Source of the DNA: Carnobacterium alterfunditum DSM 5972
Lineage (GTDB): Bacteria; Bacillota; Bacilli; Lactobacillales; Carnobacteriaceae
DNA length: 64,000 bases
Direction of reading: 5' to 3'
NCBI RefSeq assembly: GCF_000744115.1
Contig: NZ_JQLG01000004.1
Span: 372,001-436,000 of the forward strand
Made by a program: the position numbers and the translations under genes. Of this stretch, positions 47,012 to 54,621 are shown piece after piece (the stretch's first letter is position 1; the number at the start of each line of letters is the position of its first letter). The notes beneath the pieces were generated by a model. That model had not been told where the DNA came from. It saw only the letters and a list, made by a program, of their open reading frames with translations, and did no database searches.

Positions 47012-47167
47012 TTTATTCACCAAATGGCGTTAGTGTCTCAAAAGAAATTGCTTTTAGAATGAATCTTTTTTTGTACAGATCAATGGTAACACTTGAAAAA
47101 TACCTACTCCTACTTCTCCAAAAATTACAAATAAATGATTCACTTAATCGTTCAACACTAAAAATTA
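47012..47167 (+). repeat. Foldback repeat copy (decayed) interrupted by ISL3 element
   Basis: Left end GGCGTTAGTGTCTCAAAAGAAATTGC and right end ...TTCTCCAAAAATTACAAATAAATGATTCACTTAATCG.. ACACTAAAAATTA align with the intact copies; the final bases (AAAATTACAGAC) reappear at 48668 beyond the insertion element. Confidence 0.6.
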
Positions 47168-48667
47168 GGCTGTATAATTTTTGGTGTGGATGAAGAAATT
47201 CATTCGCACCTATTTTTTTATAAAAAAATAGAAACAAATGAATTTTCCAGTTAGAATAAAGTCACGACAACCCACTAGAAAGGAAAATTCATATGTCTCA
47301 TAATAATTGTATCCGAACTGCACTTGATTTAAAAGATAAAAATATCTTTTTTGATGAAAAATTTTGCGAGGAGAAACGAATCAAAGGGTTCAGATCAAAA
47401 GTTTTCTATGCCACTTTAACGTACAAACCCACTCACTGTGAGTGTTGTGGGATGAAGAACCACGCCTACTCTATTGTAAAGAATGGGTATTTAACCTCTA
47501 GGGTTAAATGGGTCAGTTCGACTCATTATGCAACGTCTATTCGATTAAAGAAGCAGCGGTTTCTTTGTAGAGCATGCGGTGTTACCTTTGTTGCACGTTC
47601 TCCTGAAATTGAAGAAGGTTGCTTCATCGCTAAACGGGTCAAACAGTCTATCGCGGTTGAATTAGCCGACACTATTTCTATAAAAGACCTGTCTAAACGG
47701 CATTTTGTTTCTCCTACCACTGTAGACAGAGTCTTGAAACAACTCAATCAGTCTGTTAAAAATACCTTCAAATCCTTGCCGCAACACCTCTCTTTCGATG
47801 AATTTCAATCCGTTAAAAACGTCGAAGGAAAAATGAGCTTTATTTATTCGAATGCAGACACACATGAACCAATCGATATCTTGCCAACTCGGCTGCTACT
47901 AGCTTTACGCCGTCACTTTCTTCGCTATCCCTATAAGACGAGGATGAACGTAAAAACGATTGTCGTAGACATGAACGCGGCCTACTTTACATTAGTTAAA
48001 GATCTCTTTCCTAATGCTAAAGTGATCATTGACCGTTTCCATATCGTTCAGTTGATATCACGCTCGTTGAATCAAACCAGAGTTCAAACAATGAAACAAT
48101 TCCATACCTCTAATTCAGAAGATTTAAAGAATTACAGAAAATTTAAAAGGTACTGGCAACTCCTGTTAAAGGATTCAGACGACTTAAATTTTAAGGATTA
48201 CCGCTATCAACGACTCTTTAAAAAACCTTTACCGAATACAGAAATCATCGACTACCTACTTACGCTCGACGAGACTCTTAAAGCGACGTATGATTTGTAT
48301 CAAAATCTTCTTTATTATTCTAAAAAAAATGACTATAAAGGGTTTAAAGACCTTGTACTTAAGGCTTCTCCTAAAGAGTTATCTCCTTTTATGCAGACTG
48401 CCCTTAAAACCCTGCGTAAACACTTGCCTAGGATAAAACATACTTTTATGTATCCCTATTCTAACGGTGCTTTAGAAGGGTCAATCAATAAAATAAAAGT
48501 CATCAAACGGGTTGCTTATGGTTATCGGAATTTTCAGAACTTTAGATGTCGTATTTTGATTAGTTTTAAAGCAAAAAAAAGCAGCGCGAGAAGATTCTCT
48601 CACGCTGCTTAAACAAGACGTTATTTCCAACTAAATTTAGCTCATCCACACCATTTGACGTAGAGCC
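47168..48667 (+). mobile_element. ISL3-family insertion sequence, apparently complete
   Basis: 1,500-bp element bounded by 26-bp imperfect inverted repeats (47168-47193 and 48642-48667; both start GGCT and end GGTGTGGATGA, 18 of 26 positions equal). The 7-base sequence AAAATTA occurs on both sides (47161-47167, 48668-48674), close to the 8-bp duplication usual for ISL3. One transposase gene fills it. Confidence 0.88.
47293..48612 (+). CDS. ISL3 family transposase
   Basis: 439 residues. Zinc-finger-like CECCGMKN...CRACG at the N-terminus, helix-turn-helix (KDLSKRHFVSPTTVDRVLKQ, about 130-150) and DDE catalytic domain with SFDEFQSVKNVEGKMSFIY, TIVVDMNAAYFTLVKDLFPNAKVIIDRFHIVQ and the C-terminal GALEGSINKIKVIKRVAYGYRNFQNFRCRIL containing the Glu. 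Intact, with an AAAGGAAA ribosome site, so the element could be active. Confidence 0.95.
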   Translation: MSHNNCIRTALDLKDKNIFFDEKFCEEKRIKGFRSKVFYATLTYKPTHCECCGMKNHAYSIVKNGYLTSRVKWVSSTHYATSIRLKKQRFLCRACGVTFVARSPEIEEGCFIAKRVKQSIAVELADTISIKDLSKRHFVSPTTVDRVLKQLNQSVKNTFKSLPQHLSFDEFQSVKNVEGKMSFIYSNADTHEPIDILPTRLLLALRRHFLRYPYKTRMNVKTIVVDMNAAYFTLVKDLFPNAKVIIDRFHIVQLISRSLNQTRVQTMKQFHTSNSEDLKNYRKFKRYWQLLLKDSDDLNFKDYRYQRLFKKPLPNTEIIDYLLTLDETLKATYDLYQNLLYYSKKNDYKGFKDLVLKASPKELSPFMQTALKTLRKHLPRIKHTFMYPYSNGALEGSINKIKVIKRVAYGYRNFQNFRCRILISFKAKKSSARRFSHAA

Positions 48668-48700
48668 AAAATTACAGACTTTATTTTCCAATTTTTTTGC

Positions 48701-48733
48701 AAAAAAAAAGCACTGATAAAATCAGTGCTTTTT
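48701..48733 (-). terminator. Terminator of candidate small RNA
   Basis: AGCACTGAT-TTT-ATCAGTGCT followed by nine T on the minus strand; only a shorter T run follows in the plus direction. Confidence 0.9.
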
Positions 48734-48905
48734 CCGACAATATTCATTTGCATGAATAGGTCCCATGAATTCCACAAAACAGAGGGGTCCAAGCACCTGC
48801 ATCTTGCAGTTGTACCTAAGTACGGTTGTGCCCTGTCTAAAGTTCCAATCACTTGTCGCCGCAGCGAAATGACCGAAGTCACCTGATTGGAGGTCAACTC
48901 ATCGC
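48701..48905 (-). ncRNA. Candidate structured small RNA, about 205 nt
   Basis: A minus-strand promoter (TTGTAC-N17-TAAAGT), then about 170 nt of dense structure, then a terminator. Stem TCCAATCA/TGATTGGA (48884-48891 with 48844-48851) encloses two hairpins capped by C(UUCG)G (48870-48881) and C(UGCG)G (48856-48867) tetraloops. A second stem (GCAC/GTGC plus flanks) encloses hairpins at 48812-48823 (GUAC) and 48797-48809 (CUGCA). UNCG loops on the minus strand fix the orientation. No convincing coding frame. Not matched to 6S, SRP, RNase P or tmRNA by eye; a diverged 6S-like RNA is an alternative. Confidence 0.6.
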
Positions 48906-48913
48906 ATATATGT

Positions 48914-48942
48914 ACTTTACCATGTATATTCATCAAGTACAA
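48914..48942 (-). promoter_or_regulatory. Promoter of candidate small RNA
   Basis: TTGTAC (-35), 17-base spacer, TAAAGT (-10) on the minus strand, placing the RNA start near 48905-48907. Confidence 0.5.
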
Positions 48943-49013
48943 GAAGTTTTCCTATTATTTATTCTTTTTTTCTAAATTAGCTAAGAACTTCTTTATCATT
49001 TTCATGCTTATCA

Positions 49014-49043
49014 TTGGTACTAACTCTTTAGCTGTTCTATAAT
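49014..49043 (+). promoter_or_regulatory. Promoter of the unknown 141-residue protein gene
   Basis: TTGGTA, 18-base spacer, TATAAT; divergent from the small-RNA promoter about 70 bases away. Confidence 0.6.
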
Positions 49044-49110
49044 GGGGTTGATTCAATAGAAGAGTTTTTCCTCATTACTAGGCAAGACTTTAACTTAAGG
49101 AGGCCTTTTT

Positions 49111-49536
49111 ATGAAAGAAGACGTTATCGTAAATTATTTGGATCGTCATGGTCTAGAAGCAAAAACAGGTAGCACTATTTTGGTTGAAAGAAAAACCCGG
49201 AATCGAAAATGGTACGCTGCTTTATTAGGTAAGAATGAGACTGAAAAAATTTACCTGAATTTTGGTAAAAAAGAATTCGTTATTTTGCCGCTTGTTCAAG
49301 ATTCTATGGCCCTTATTGAAGGTGACTATGCCCAAGTTCCTTTACTCGAAGTTAAATCAATCTATTTCAAAAAGCAACCTAACCATTATACTCTGATAAT
49401 CCAATACAATGACGCTACTGCTGACGATGATCGCATTAAAAAATACAAAGTACCTAAAGAAGTTGCTGATTCTCCATGGCACAAACAAAATCTAGCTAAT
49501 CTGATTGAACGCTATGGTTTAAAAGAACCTAAGTAA
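49111..49536 (+). CDS. Conserved-looking protein of unknown function
   Basis: 141 residues, soluble, mixed charge, ending KQNLANLIERYGLKEPK. Predicted as an alternating beta/alpha protein (VKSIYFKKQPNHYTLIIQYND suggests adjacent strands). I do not recognise a family. Its expression signals are excellent: AAGGAGG nine bases before ATG, a good promoter and a strong terminator, so it is a real gene. It is divergent from the candidate small RNA. Confidence 0.75.
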   Translation: MKEDVIVNYLDRHGLEAKTGSTILVERKTRNRKWYAALLGKNETEKIYLNFGKKEFVILPLVQDSMALIEGDYAQVPLLEVKSIYFKKQPNHYTLIIQYNDATADDDRIKKYKVPKEVADSPWHKQNLANLIERYGLKEPK

Positions 49537-49554
49537 GAATGAGACTGGTAAATG

Positions 49555-49708
49555 ACCAGCCGAGAATAAGAAAAAGTGTCTGTTTATCAGGAAACTGATA
49601 AACAGACACTTTTTTTGTTATATATCGATTGTTCAATAAAGCGTGTTGGTATTTTAAAAGGAAATCTCTTCTGGAATAACAGGTTTGCTTGTGGAGAGCC
49701 ATGGAAAC
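49555..49708 (+). repeat. Inverted duplicate A (terminator plus repeat left arm)
   Basis: ACCAGCCGAGAATAAG, the following terminator hairpin, TTATATATCGATTG and the repeat left arm reappear inverted at 57458-57610 (about 85% alike by eye). The pair brackets the accessory segment. Confidence 0.8.
49571..49617 (+). terminator. Strong terminator after unknown gene
   Basis: AAAAAGTGTCTGTTTATCAG pairs with its exact complement, then T7. The same hairpin occurs after groEL in the opposite orientation. Confidence 0.93.
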
Positions 49709-49769
49709 CCTATTCCGCTAGAAATTCTAGGTAAGTGATTAAACTAAACTGTTGATACTAAAATTATAG
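49622..49769 (+). repeat. Foldback repeat family, intact short copy
   Basis: Outer ends GTGTTGGTATTTTAAAAG and GTTGATACTAAAATTATAG; arms CTGGAATAACAGGTTTGCTT and CTATTCCGCTAGAAATTC. The interior between the arms is missing compared with the next copy. Confidence 0.85.
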
Positions 49770-49776
49770 CCTCATA

Positions 49777-50032
49777 CCGATTATTCAATAAACGGTATTG
49801 GTGTTTAAAAGAAATTCCTTCTGGAATAAAGGATTTGCTTGTGGAGAGCCATGGAAACGCCTGAAGCCTAAAAAGAAGTTGTCATGGTTGTTGCTGCTTT
49901 AGCAGCTTACAAACATGATACACTTGGGTGTTATTTGCCCACAGTGCTTCATTTTAGGCTACAAGCAACTCCTACTCCTTCAGAAATTTCAAGTAAGTGA
50001 TCAAACTAAACTACTGACACCGAAAATTATAG
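49777..50032 (+). repeat. Foldback repeat family, long copy
   Basis: Same ends and arms as the preceding copy, but about 130 extra interior bases including nested inverted repeats (GAAGCCTAAAA against TTTTAGGCT; GCTGCTTTAGCAGC). Together with the previous copy and the terminator it fills the 610-base gap before gloA. Confidence 0.85.
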
Positions 50033-50146
50033 AGCCTACATATCCGAATCATAAATAGAGTAGTACGTTTAGTTACGTAGATTTTTCAATAAAAAGAGTT
50101 ATATGATTCTTTTTTGAATCCTTACAATCGTTACAGAAAGCTTGTC

Positions 50147-50527
50147 TTAGTTTTGGATAACTTCGATTTTATAACCATCAGGATCCGTTATAAAAAAGAA
50201 AGCAGCTGCGTTATTTGGAAGGCCTTTTAAATCTGTAACTTCATAACCACTTGCTTTATACTCTTTTTGAGTTGCTCCTAAATCATCCACACCGATTGCA
50301 ACATGGCCGTAACCATTGCCAAGTGTATACGATTCTTTTTGATCATAATTATATGTTAATTCTAATTCATAGTCATCGTTATCTAATGCAAGATAAACTA
50401 GTGTGAATTTAGATTCTGGAAAATCTAACCGACGTGCTTCTTTAAAGCCTAGTACATTTGTATAAAATTCTACCGATTTTTCTAAATCCTTCACTCGAAC
50501 ACAAGTATGCAACATTTTTTTTACCAT
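50147..50527 (-). CDS. gloA: Lactoylglutathione lyase family protein (glyoxalase I)
   Basis: 126-residue VOC-fold enzyme detoxifying methylglyoxal. Metal-ligand positions of GloA appear present: His-7 (MLHTCVRV), Glu in DYELELTYNYD, His in GYGHVAIGVDD and Glu in DGYKIEVIQN. YTNVLGFKEARRLDFPESKFTLVYLALD is typical of GloA. The thiol cofactor in this organism is unknown. 76 bases downstream of a second VOC gene. Confidence 0.92.
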   Translation of the reverse strand: MVKKMLHTCVRVKDLEKSVEFYTNVLGFKEARRLDFPESKFTLVYLALDNDDYELELTYNYDQKESYTLGNGYGHVAIGVDDLGATQKEYKASGYEVTDLKGLPNNAAAFFFITDPDGYKIEVIQN

Positions 50528-50603
50528 TATTTAATCATCCTCTCGTTTCATCAGTTCGTACTTCTTTATCTTAATACAATTCTATTTAGACTTCAAAAAT
50601 TAT

Positions 50604-50984
50604 TCATTCATGTATCTCTAGCGGCAACCCATCGGGATCCTTAAAAAAAGTGAATTTCCCGCCTGTATATTCGTCTATTCGCACCGGCTCTGTTTCAATG
50701 CCTTTTTGATTCAACAGTCGGATAGCTTCATCAAAATCATCGACATAAAAACACAAGTGTCTTAACCCGGCTGCTTCAGGTTGCGTAGGTCGTTTTGTTG
50801 GATTTGGGAAAGAAAATAATTCAATTTCACTTTCTCCCAATTTTAAATCTAGCTTATAAGAATCTCGTTCTGACCGATAGTTTTCGCGTATGATTTCTAA
50901 ACCTAAGACCTCAGTATAAAATTCTTTTGATTTTTGATAGTCAGATGCAATAATTGCAACATGATGAATTTTTTTTATATTCAT
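50604..50984 (-). CDS. VOC family protein (GloA2/YaeR-like)
   Basis: 126 residues, glyoxalase/bleomycin-resistance fold. IHHVAIIASDYQKSKEFYTEVLGLEIIRENYRSERDSYKLDL and GLRHLCFYVDD with DPDGLPLEIHE resemble YaeR-type proteins of unknown substrate. ATG has GGGGGAA upstream. Same strand as gloA and the GNAT gene; the three may form one unit (gaps of 76 and 20 bases). Confidence 0.88.
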   Translation of the reverse strand: MNIKKIHHVAIIASDYQKSKEFYTEVLGLEIIRENYRSERDSYKLDLKLGESEIELFSFPNPTKRPTQPEAAGLRHLCFYVDDFDEAIRLLNQKGIETEPVRIDEYTGGKFTFFKDPDGLPLEIHE

Positions 50985-51004
50985 CAGACATTCCCCCCAT
51001 TGTT

Positions 51005-51538
51005 TTAAATATCACGGACCATTTCAATACTTGTAAAATCCGAGCTCTCATTATCACTGTTATCGTGTATTTGCTTAAAACCAAGAGCTTCATAGAATAG
51101 AAGACTCTCTTTATTCGATTTAAATAAACTGGCCAACTGGGTATGGTTGCCTAATAACTGCTGCATTTGTGTTAAGTGATCGACTAGACGCTTTCCGATT
51201 CTTTCTCTTAAATAATCTGGATCAATATACAAATCAGAAATTTTTGCTACCTTAGAATCAACAATGCCTCCACCAATTACGCCAATTACTTTTTCATCTA
51301 GTCGAGCAACGATCCACCCACTCCATTTAGAGGATACATTTTCAATTTCCTTTAGAATTCTTTCAGGATAATAATATTCTTCAACCTTCTTTTGTACTTT
51401 TTGCTTATCCTTTACAGCTGCTGCACGAGTATATCCTTCGATACAAATAGCAACAATTTGATCAAGATTTTCAGTTGTGGCTAATTCAATACAAATTTCT
51501 TCAGAGTTTAGCTTTTCTTTTCTTTTAACCTGTTCCAT
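51005..51538 (-). CDS. GNAT family N-acetyltransferase
   Basis: 177 residues with the acetyl-CoA-binding core: VIGVIGGGIVDSKVAKISDLYIDPDYLRERIGKRLVDHL and SLLFYEALGFKQI. Acceptor unknown. GAGGAG lies nine bases before the ATG. It is 20 bases upstream of the YaeR-like gene, suggesting an operon with the two VOC genes. Confidence 0.85.
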   Translation of the reverse strand: MEQVKRKEKLNSEEICIELATTENLDQIVAICIEGYTRAAAVKDKQKVQKKVEEYYYPERILKEIENVSSKWSGWIVARLDEKVIGVIGGGIVDSKVAKISDLYIDPDYLRERIGKRLVDHLTQMQQLLGNHTQLASLFKSNKESLLFYEALGFKQIHDNSDNESSDFTSIEMVRDI

Positions 51539-51809
51539 CTTTTTTCTCCTCTAGTTTAGGTTGCTAATAAAACACCTAGCTATATTTTCTTGTTTCCTTT
51601 AAATTAGCATTAAATTCTTTACTTGTCACTAGCCTAACGACTAAGATCAAAACTATTTTTCACTATATTAACTTGATTCACAAGCTCACTGAATTTATTT
51701 TTTCAATCAATTGATTTTATTATTTTTAATTGCAAAAAAAAAAGAAGCCAGCTTATGACTAAAATCCCCTAAGCAAATCTCCTTTTATTATACAGTAAAA
51801 AATATTTTA

Positions 51810-51893
51810 TGCGGCCGAGAAGACTCGAACTTCCACGGGAGATCCTCCCACCAGCCCCTCAAGCTGACGCGTCTACCATTCCGCCACGGCCGC
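51810..51893 (-). tRNA. tRNA-Leu (anticodon GAG)
   Basis: 84-nt class II tRNA. Acceptor GCGGCCG pairs with CGGCCGC, discriminator A, long variable arm, T-arm with GTTCGAGTC. The anticodon stem TCAGC/GCTGG holds loop TTGAGGG, giving anticodon GAG (Leu CUC/CUU). 3' CCA is not encoded. Confidence 0.95.
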
Positions 51894-51974
51894 TCAAATA
51901 AACCCTATAAGCACGGTATTTTCGAACTTCAAACGATATATTTACGTTCGATTTCGATAAACCCCACACTAGCT

Positions 51975-52003
51975 ATTATACAAACACGCGGTCTTTTTTG
52001 CAA
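51975..52003 (-). promoter_or_regulatory. Promoter of tRNA-Leu
   Basis: TTGCAA, 17-base spacer, TATAAT on the minus strand, about 80 bases upstream of the tRNA. The IS1202-type target duplication begins at the very next base (52004). Confidence 0.8.
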
Positions 52004-52030
52004 GGTCTACAAAAGAATTGCGTAGCTTCA
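52004..52030 (+). repeat. 27-bp target-site duplication, left
   Basis: GGTCTACAAAAG ... GCGTAGCTTCA, identical over all 27 bases to 53716-53742. Confidence 0.95.
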
Positions 52031-52121
52031 TGTCATTAACAAATGATAATGTCTTAATAGTTAACAAATGAAAATGTCCCGTAACTACGTTACTCTAATC
52101 TAAAAGGATTGGAGTGATTAA

Positions 52122-53528
52122 ATGGGAGTTCACCTAACAATGTTTGAAGAACAGAAATATAAGATCATAAAAAAAATAAGCAATGGACAAGTTTCCAAAA
52201 CTCGTGCAGAAGTCGAGTTAGCTCTATCTCGCAGACAAATTAATCGATTAATCCAAGTCTATCAGACAAAAGGAAAAAGCGGCTTTATACATGGGAATCA
52301 AAATCGGAAACCTTCTACTGGTTTATCAACTGAAACTAAGAAAAAAATTATTGCTCTTTATAACAAAAAATATGAAGCGTTCAACCTTACACATTTTACT
52401 GAGAAACTAATTGAAGTAGAAAAGATCCAAGTCTCATACACAACCGTACGGAACTTATTGCATGAAAAAAATCTTTTATCCCCACGTGCTTTTCGACAAA
52501 CAAAAAGAAAAAAGCGTAAAGAATTGCAAGAAAAGGAACAACATAAGCAGGTACTAACTAAAAAAGAGTGTCAGGTATTAAATGAATTGGATTATGTAGA
52601 TACACTGAAGGCTCACCCAAGTCGTTCTCGCAAGAAATACTGTGGCGAACAGCTTCAAATGGACGCTTCCTCTCATGATTGGTTTAAAAACGGGACATAC
52701 GCTCATTTACACGCCGCAATCGATGACGCAACAGGGCTTGTAGTAGGAGCCTATTTTGATAAGGAGGAAACGCTGGACGCCTATTATGAAGTAATGGAGC
52801 AATTTTTAACCAACTATGGTATTCCTTACGAAATTTTAACAGATAACCGTACGGTTTTTATCTATAAACAAGAAAAGCACCCCTCTGAAGAAAAGGATAC
52901 TTTTACACAATTTGGATATGCCTGCCACACTTTAGGGATAAACTTACGTACAACTAGTATCCCTCAAGCAAAAGGGAAAATCGAACGACTTTGGAATACA
53001 CTCCAAGATCGTCTCCTTCATGAAATGGCCTTATGTTCTATCCAATCAATCGATGAAGCAAATCTATTTTTGACGCATTACATTCCTACATATAATGCCA
53101 AATTTGCTTTACAGCTAAAGGATAGCAAAAGTGCTTTTGAAAAGCTACCAAAAACAGTCATTTTGAATCATATACTCGCTCGATTTTCACAACGAATTAT
53201 CCAAAAAGGTCATGGTGTGAAGTATCAAAATAAGCTTTATCGTTTGCATGATCAAAACCAGCAGGTTTTACTTACTCCAAAAACAAGCGTCTTGATTATC
53301 CATACAAAGGGAAATGAATTATACGCTAGCGTTGATAATTCGGTGTTTTCCTTACAAGAGATTTTATTACATGAAGAAGTATCGAAAGAATTAGATGCGC
53401 CTGTGAGAGCGAAAAAAACTCAGCTAATCATACCCTCCCTGTCTCATCCTTGGAGGAAACCTTCTTATGATCGTTATCTTAGAAATAAAAAACAAAAAGA
53501 AGCCTTAAAAAAGGGTACTTTAGTCTAA
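52122..53528 (+). CDS. IS1202-group (ISNCY) transposase
   Basis: 468 residues: N-terminal helix-turn-helix (VSKTRAEVELALSRRQINRLIQVYQ), then a DDE integrase domain with QLQMDASSHDWF (first Asp), TDNRTVF (second Asp) and AKGKIERLWNTLQDRL (Glu). The C-terminal part IIQKGHGVKYQNKLYRL resembles the family tail. GGAGTG lies before the ATG. Confidence 0.93.
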   Translation: MGVHLTMFEEQKYKIIKKISNGQVSKTRAEVELALSRRQINRLIQVYQTKGKSGFIHGNQNRKPSTGLSTETKKKIIALYNKKYEAFNLTHFTEKLIEVEKIQVSYTTVRNLLHEKNLLSPRAFRQTKRKKRKELQEKEQHKQVLTKKECQVLNELDYVDTLKAHPSRSRKKYCGEQLQMDASSHDWFKNGTYAHLHAAIDDATGLVVGAYFDKEETLDAYYEVMEQFLTNYGIPYEILTDNRTVFIYKQEKHPSEEKDTFTQFGYACHTLGINLRTTSIPQAKGKIERLWNTLQDRLLHEMALCSIQSIDEANLFLTHYIPTYNAKFALQLKDSKSAFEKLPKTVILNHILARFSQRIIQKGHGVKYQNKLYRLHDQNQQVLLTPKTSVLIIHTKGNELYASVDNSVFSLQEILLHEEVSKELDAPVRAKKTQLIIPSLSHPWRKPSYDRYLRNKKQKEALKKGTLV

Positions 53529-53566
53529 TAAAGCAGCGAATCAATTTTGTATAGGTTTCTTATAGC

Positions 53567-53621
53567 AGTTGTTTAGGATGGTTGCTTCATGTTTTTTGAA
53601 GGAACTATCCTAAACAACTTT
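53567..53621 (+). terminator. Hairpin after IS1202-type transposase gene
   Basis: AGTTGTTTAGGATGGTTGCTTCA pairs imperfectly with TGAAGGAACTATCCTAAACAACT; the T run afterwards is poor. Within the element. Confidence 0.45.
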
Positions 53622-53715
53622 AGCAAGCGAAGCGCGGTCGTTAACTTGAGAAATTGAGTTGATAAGCCTAACTCATTATTATCTAAAAACGGGACATTTT
53701 CATTTATCATTGACA

Positions 53716-53742
53716 GGTCTACAAAAGAATTGCGTAGCTTCA
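53716..53742 (+). repeat. 27-bp target-site duplication, right
   Basis: Exact copy of 52004-52030; it contains the stop codon of the small minus-strand frame at 53740-53883. Confidence 0.95.
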
Positions 53743-53883
53743 ACGTTTATAGCGGTATTTTTCGAAATATAGTTTATTAATTTCGCTATTAAATTCTTTA
53801 ATCGCTTCCGGCGAAGGTGTATTGCTTGTTACCTTTACATTTAATTCGCCTATTTTATATTCATGAATTCTAATATCATCCAC
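53740..53883 (-). CDS. Small phage-like hypothetical protein
   Basis: 47 residues from GTG: acidic/basic mix (DDIRIHEYKIGELNVKVTSN ... EAIKEFNSEINKLYF). AAAAGGG abuts the start, so initiation is uncertain. The stop lies in the right target duplication of the IS, so the insertion left this frame complete. Codons rich in TTCG/CGAA differ from the housekeeping genes. Confidence 0.4.
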   Translation of the reverse strand: MDDIRIHEYKIGELNVKVTSNTPSPEAIKEFNSEINKLYFEKYRYKR

Positions 53884-53911
53884 CCTTTTCGTATCTGATA
53901 TTCAATTCTTT

Positions 53912-54142
53912 TTACAATTCCTCATCATCTTCGAATTCTGGTTCGAAATCAATTAAAATCTACGATATTTTCCCGTCTTCGTTGGTTAAACCTATAACTG
54001 GATAACTTCTGTCTCCGTGTGTTGTGATGTTAGCAAATGACCACCCACGCATTACCTGACCAAACCAATCTTCTGATAAATTTTTTTCACATATTTCACT
54101 ATACGATTTTCCAACACCAGATTCGTTTTTGTTTTGCCCCAA
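53912..54142 (-). pseudogene. Phage-like small gene broken by an in-frame TAG
   Basis: Frame from TTG 54142: GQNKNESGVGKSYSEICEKN ... GLTNEDGKIS, then TAG at 53960-53962, then ILIDFEPEFEDDEEL and TAA in the same frame. The sequence after TAG continues the acidic C-terminus naturally, so the stop looks like a recent mutation. The 5' part may also be frameshifted (YLGEIGAKQ in another frame just upstream). Confidence 0.45.
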
Positions 54143-54186
54143 TTTCGCCTAAATAAACGCTTGAATATGCCTTATATGTTTACTTA

Positions 54187-54318
54187 TTATATATTCCTTC
54201 TTTCGTCTGTATTATTTAATTCGATTAATCGCTTGATAGCACGAATGTCGAAAGGTTCCGTCATTTTCTTACTTTTGATGTCGTACAAGTCGATTCTAAT
54301 AACATTTCAAACGTTCAT
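54187..54318 (-). pseudogene. Phage-like small gene with in-frame TGA at codon 4
   Basis: ATG AAC GTT TGA, then an open frame NVIRIDLYDIKSKKM and TEPFDIRAIKRLIELNN to a TAA. No good ribosome site. Alternatively translation starts inside (TTG or ATG). Unknown function. Confidence 0.35.
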
Positions 54319-54332
54319 GCGGATAAGTTTGC

Positions 54333-54521
54333 TTACTGACTACTCTCCATGACTGCGCTTCTATCCGACATTTCAATTAGAGTTTCTTCAAGTTCTGCAA
54401 TATGAGCGTCTTTTTCGTTTAGTTGGCAAATAAGTTCTTCATTAATTGTCGAAACTTTCGCTTTGTGTCGTGCAGTTTCGATTAATTCACGTTTAGTTGT
54501 AAAAATGTATGATGTATTCAA
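54333..54521 (-). CDS. Small coiled-coil protein, phage-like
   Basis: 62 residues, TTG start after AGGCAGG. Nearly all helical, with a heptad-like stretch INEELICQLNEKDAHIAELEETLIEM. Size and position between other tiny genes recall the short proteins near phage tail modules, but no specific family is recognised. Confidence 0.5.
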   Translation of the reverse strand: MNTSYIFTTKRELIETARHKAKVSTINEELICQLNEKDAHIAELEETLIEMSDRSAVMESSQ

Positions 54522-54621
54522 TTATTTTCGCCTGCCTTTCTTTTTCACTCTAACTTAATACATTCCTTACACTTACTTTTCATGTGTCCTTTTGTTGATA
54601 TGTTAAAGCTTCCCCCTAGCT

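Larger units (their letters stand above)
52031..53715 (+). mobile_element. IS1202-type (ISNCY) insertion sequence, intact
   Basis: 1,685-bp element. Ends TGTCATTAACAAATGATAATGTC and, inverted at the right, TGTCAATGATAAATGAAAATGTC (19 of 23 equal). The left end carries a second subterminal copy (GTTAACAAATGAAAATGTCCCG). Flanked by a perfect 27-bp direct repeat, the long duplication length known for IS1202. Perfect repeats and an intact transposase suggest recent insertion. Confidence 0.93.

Noticed and set aside
48637-48942. 101-residue minus-strand open frame
   Set aside because: It runs through the small-RNA hairpins, the T9 terminator and the ISL3 end, with no ribosome site; composition does not look protein-coding.
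51810-51893. tRNA-Leu as attachment site for the phage-like island
   Set aside because: The debris lies on the 5' side of the tRNA, no integrase is seen, and no duplicated tRNA 3' end was found.
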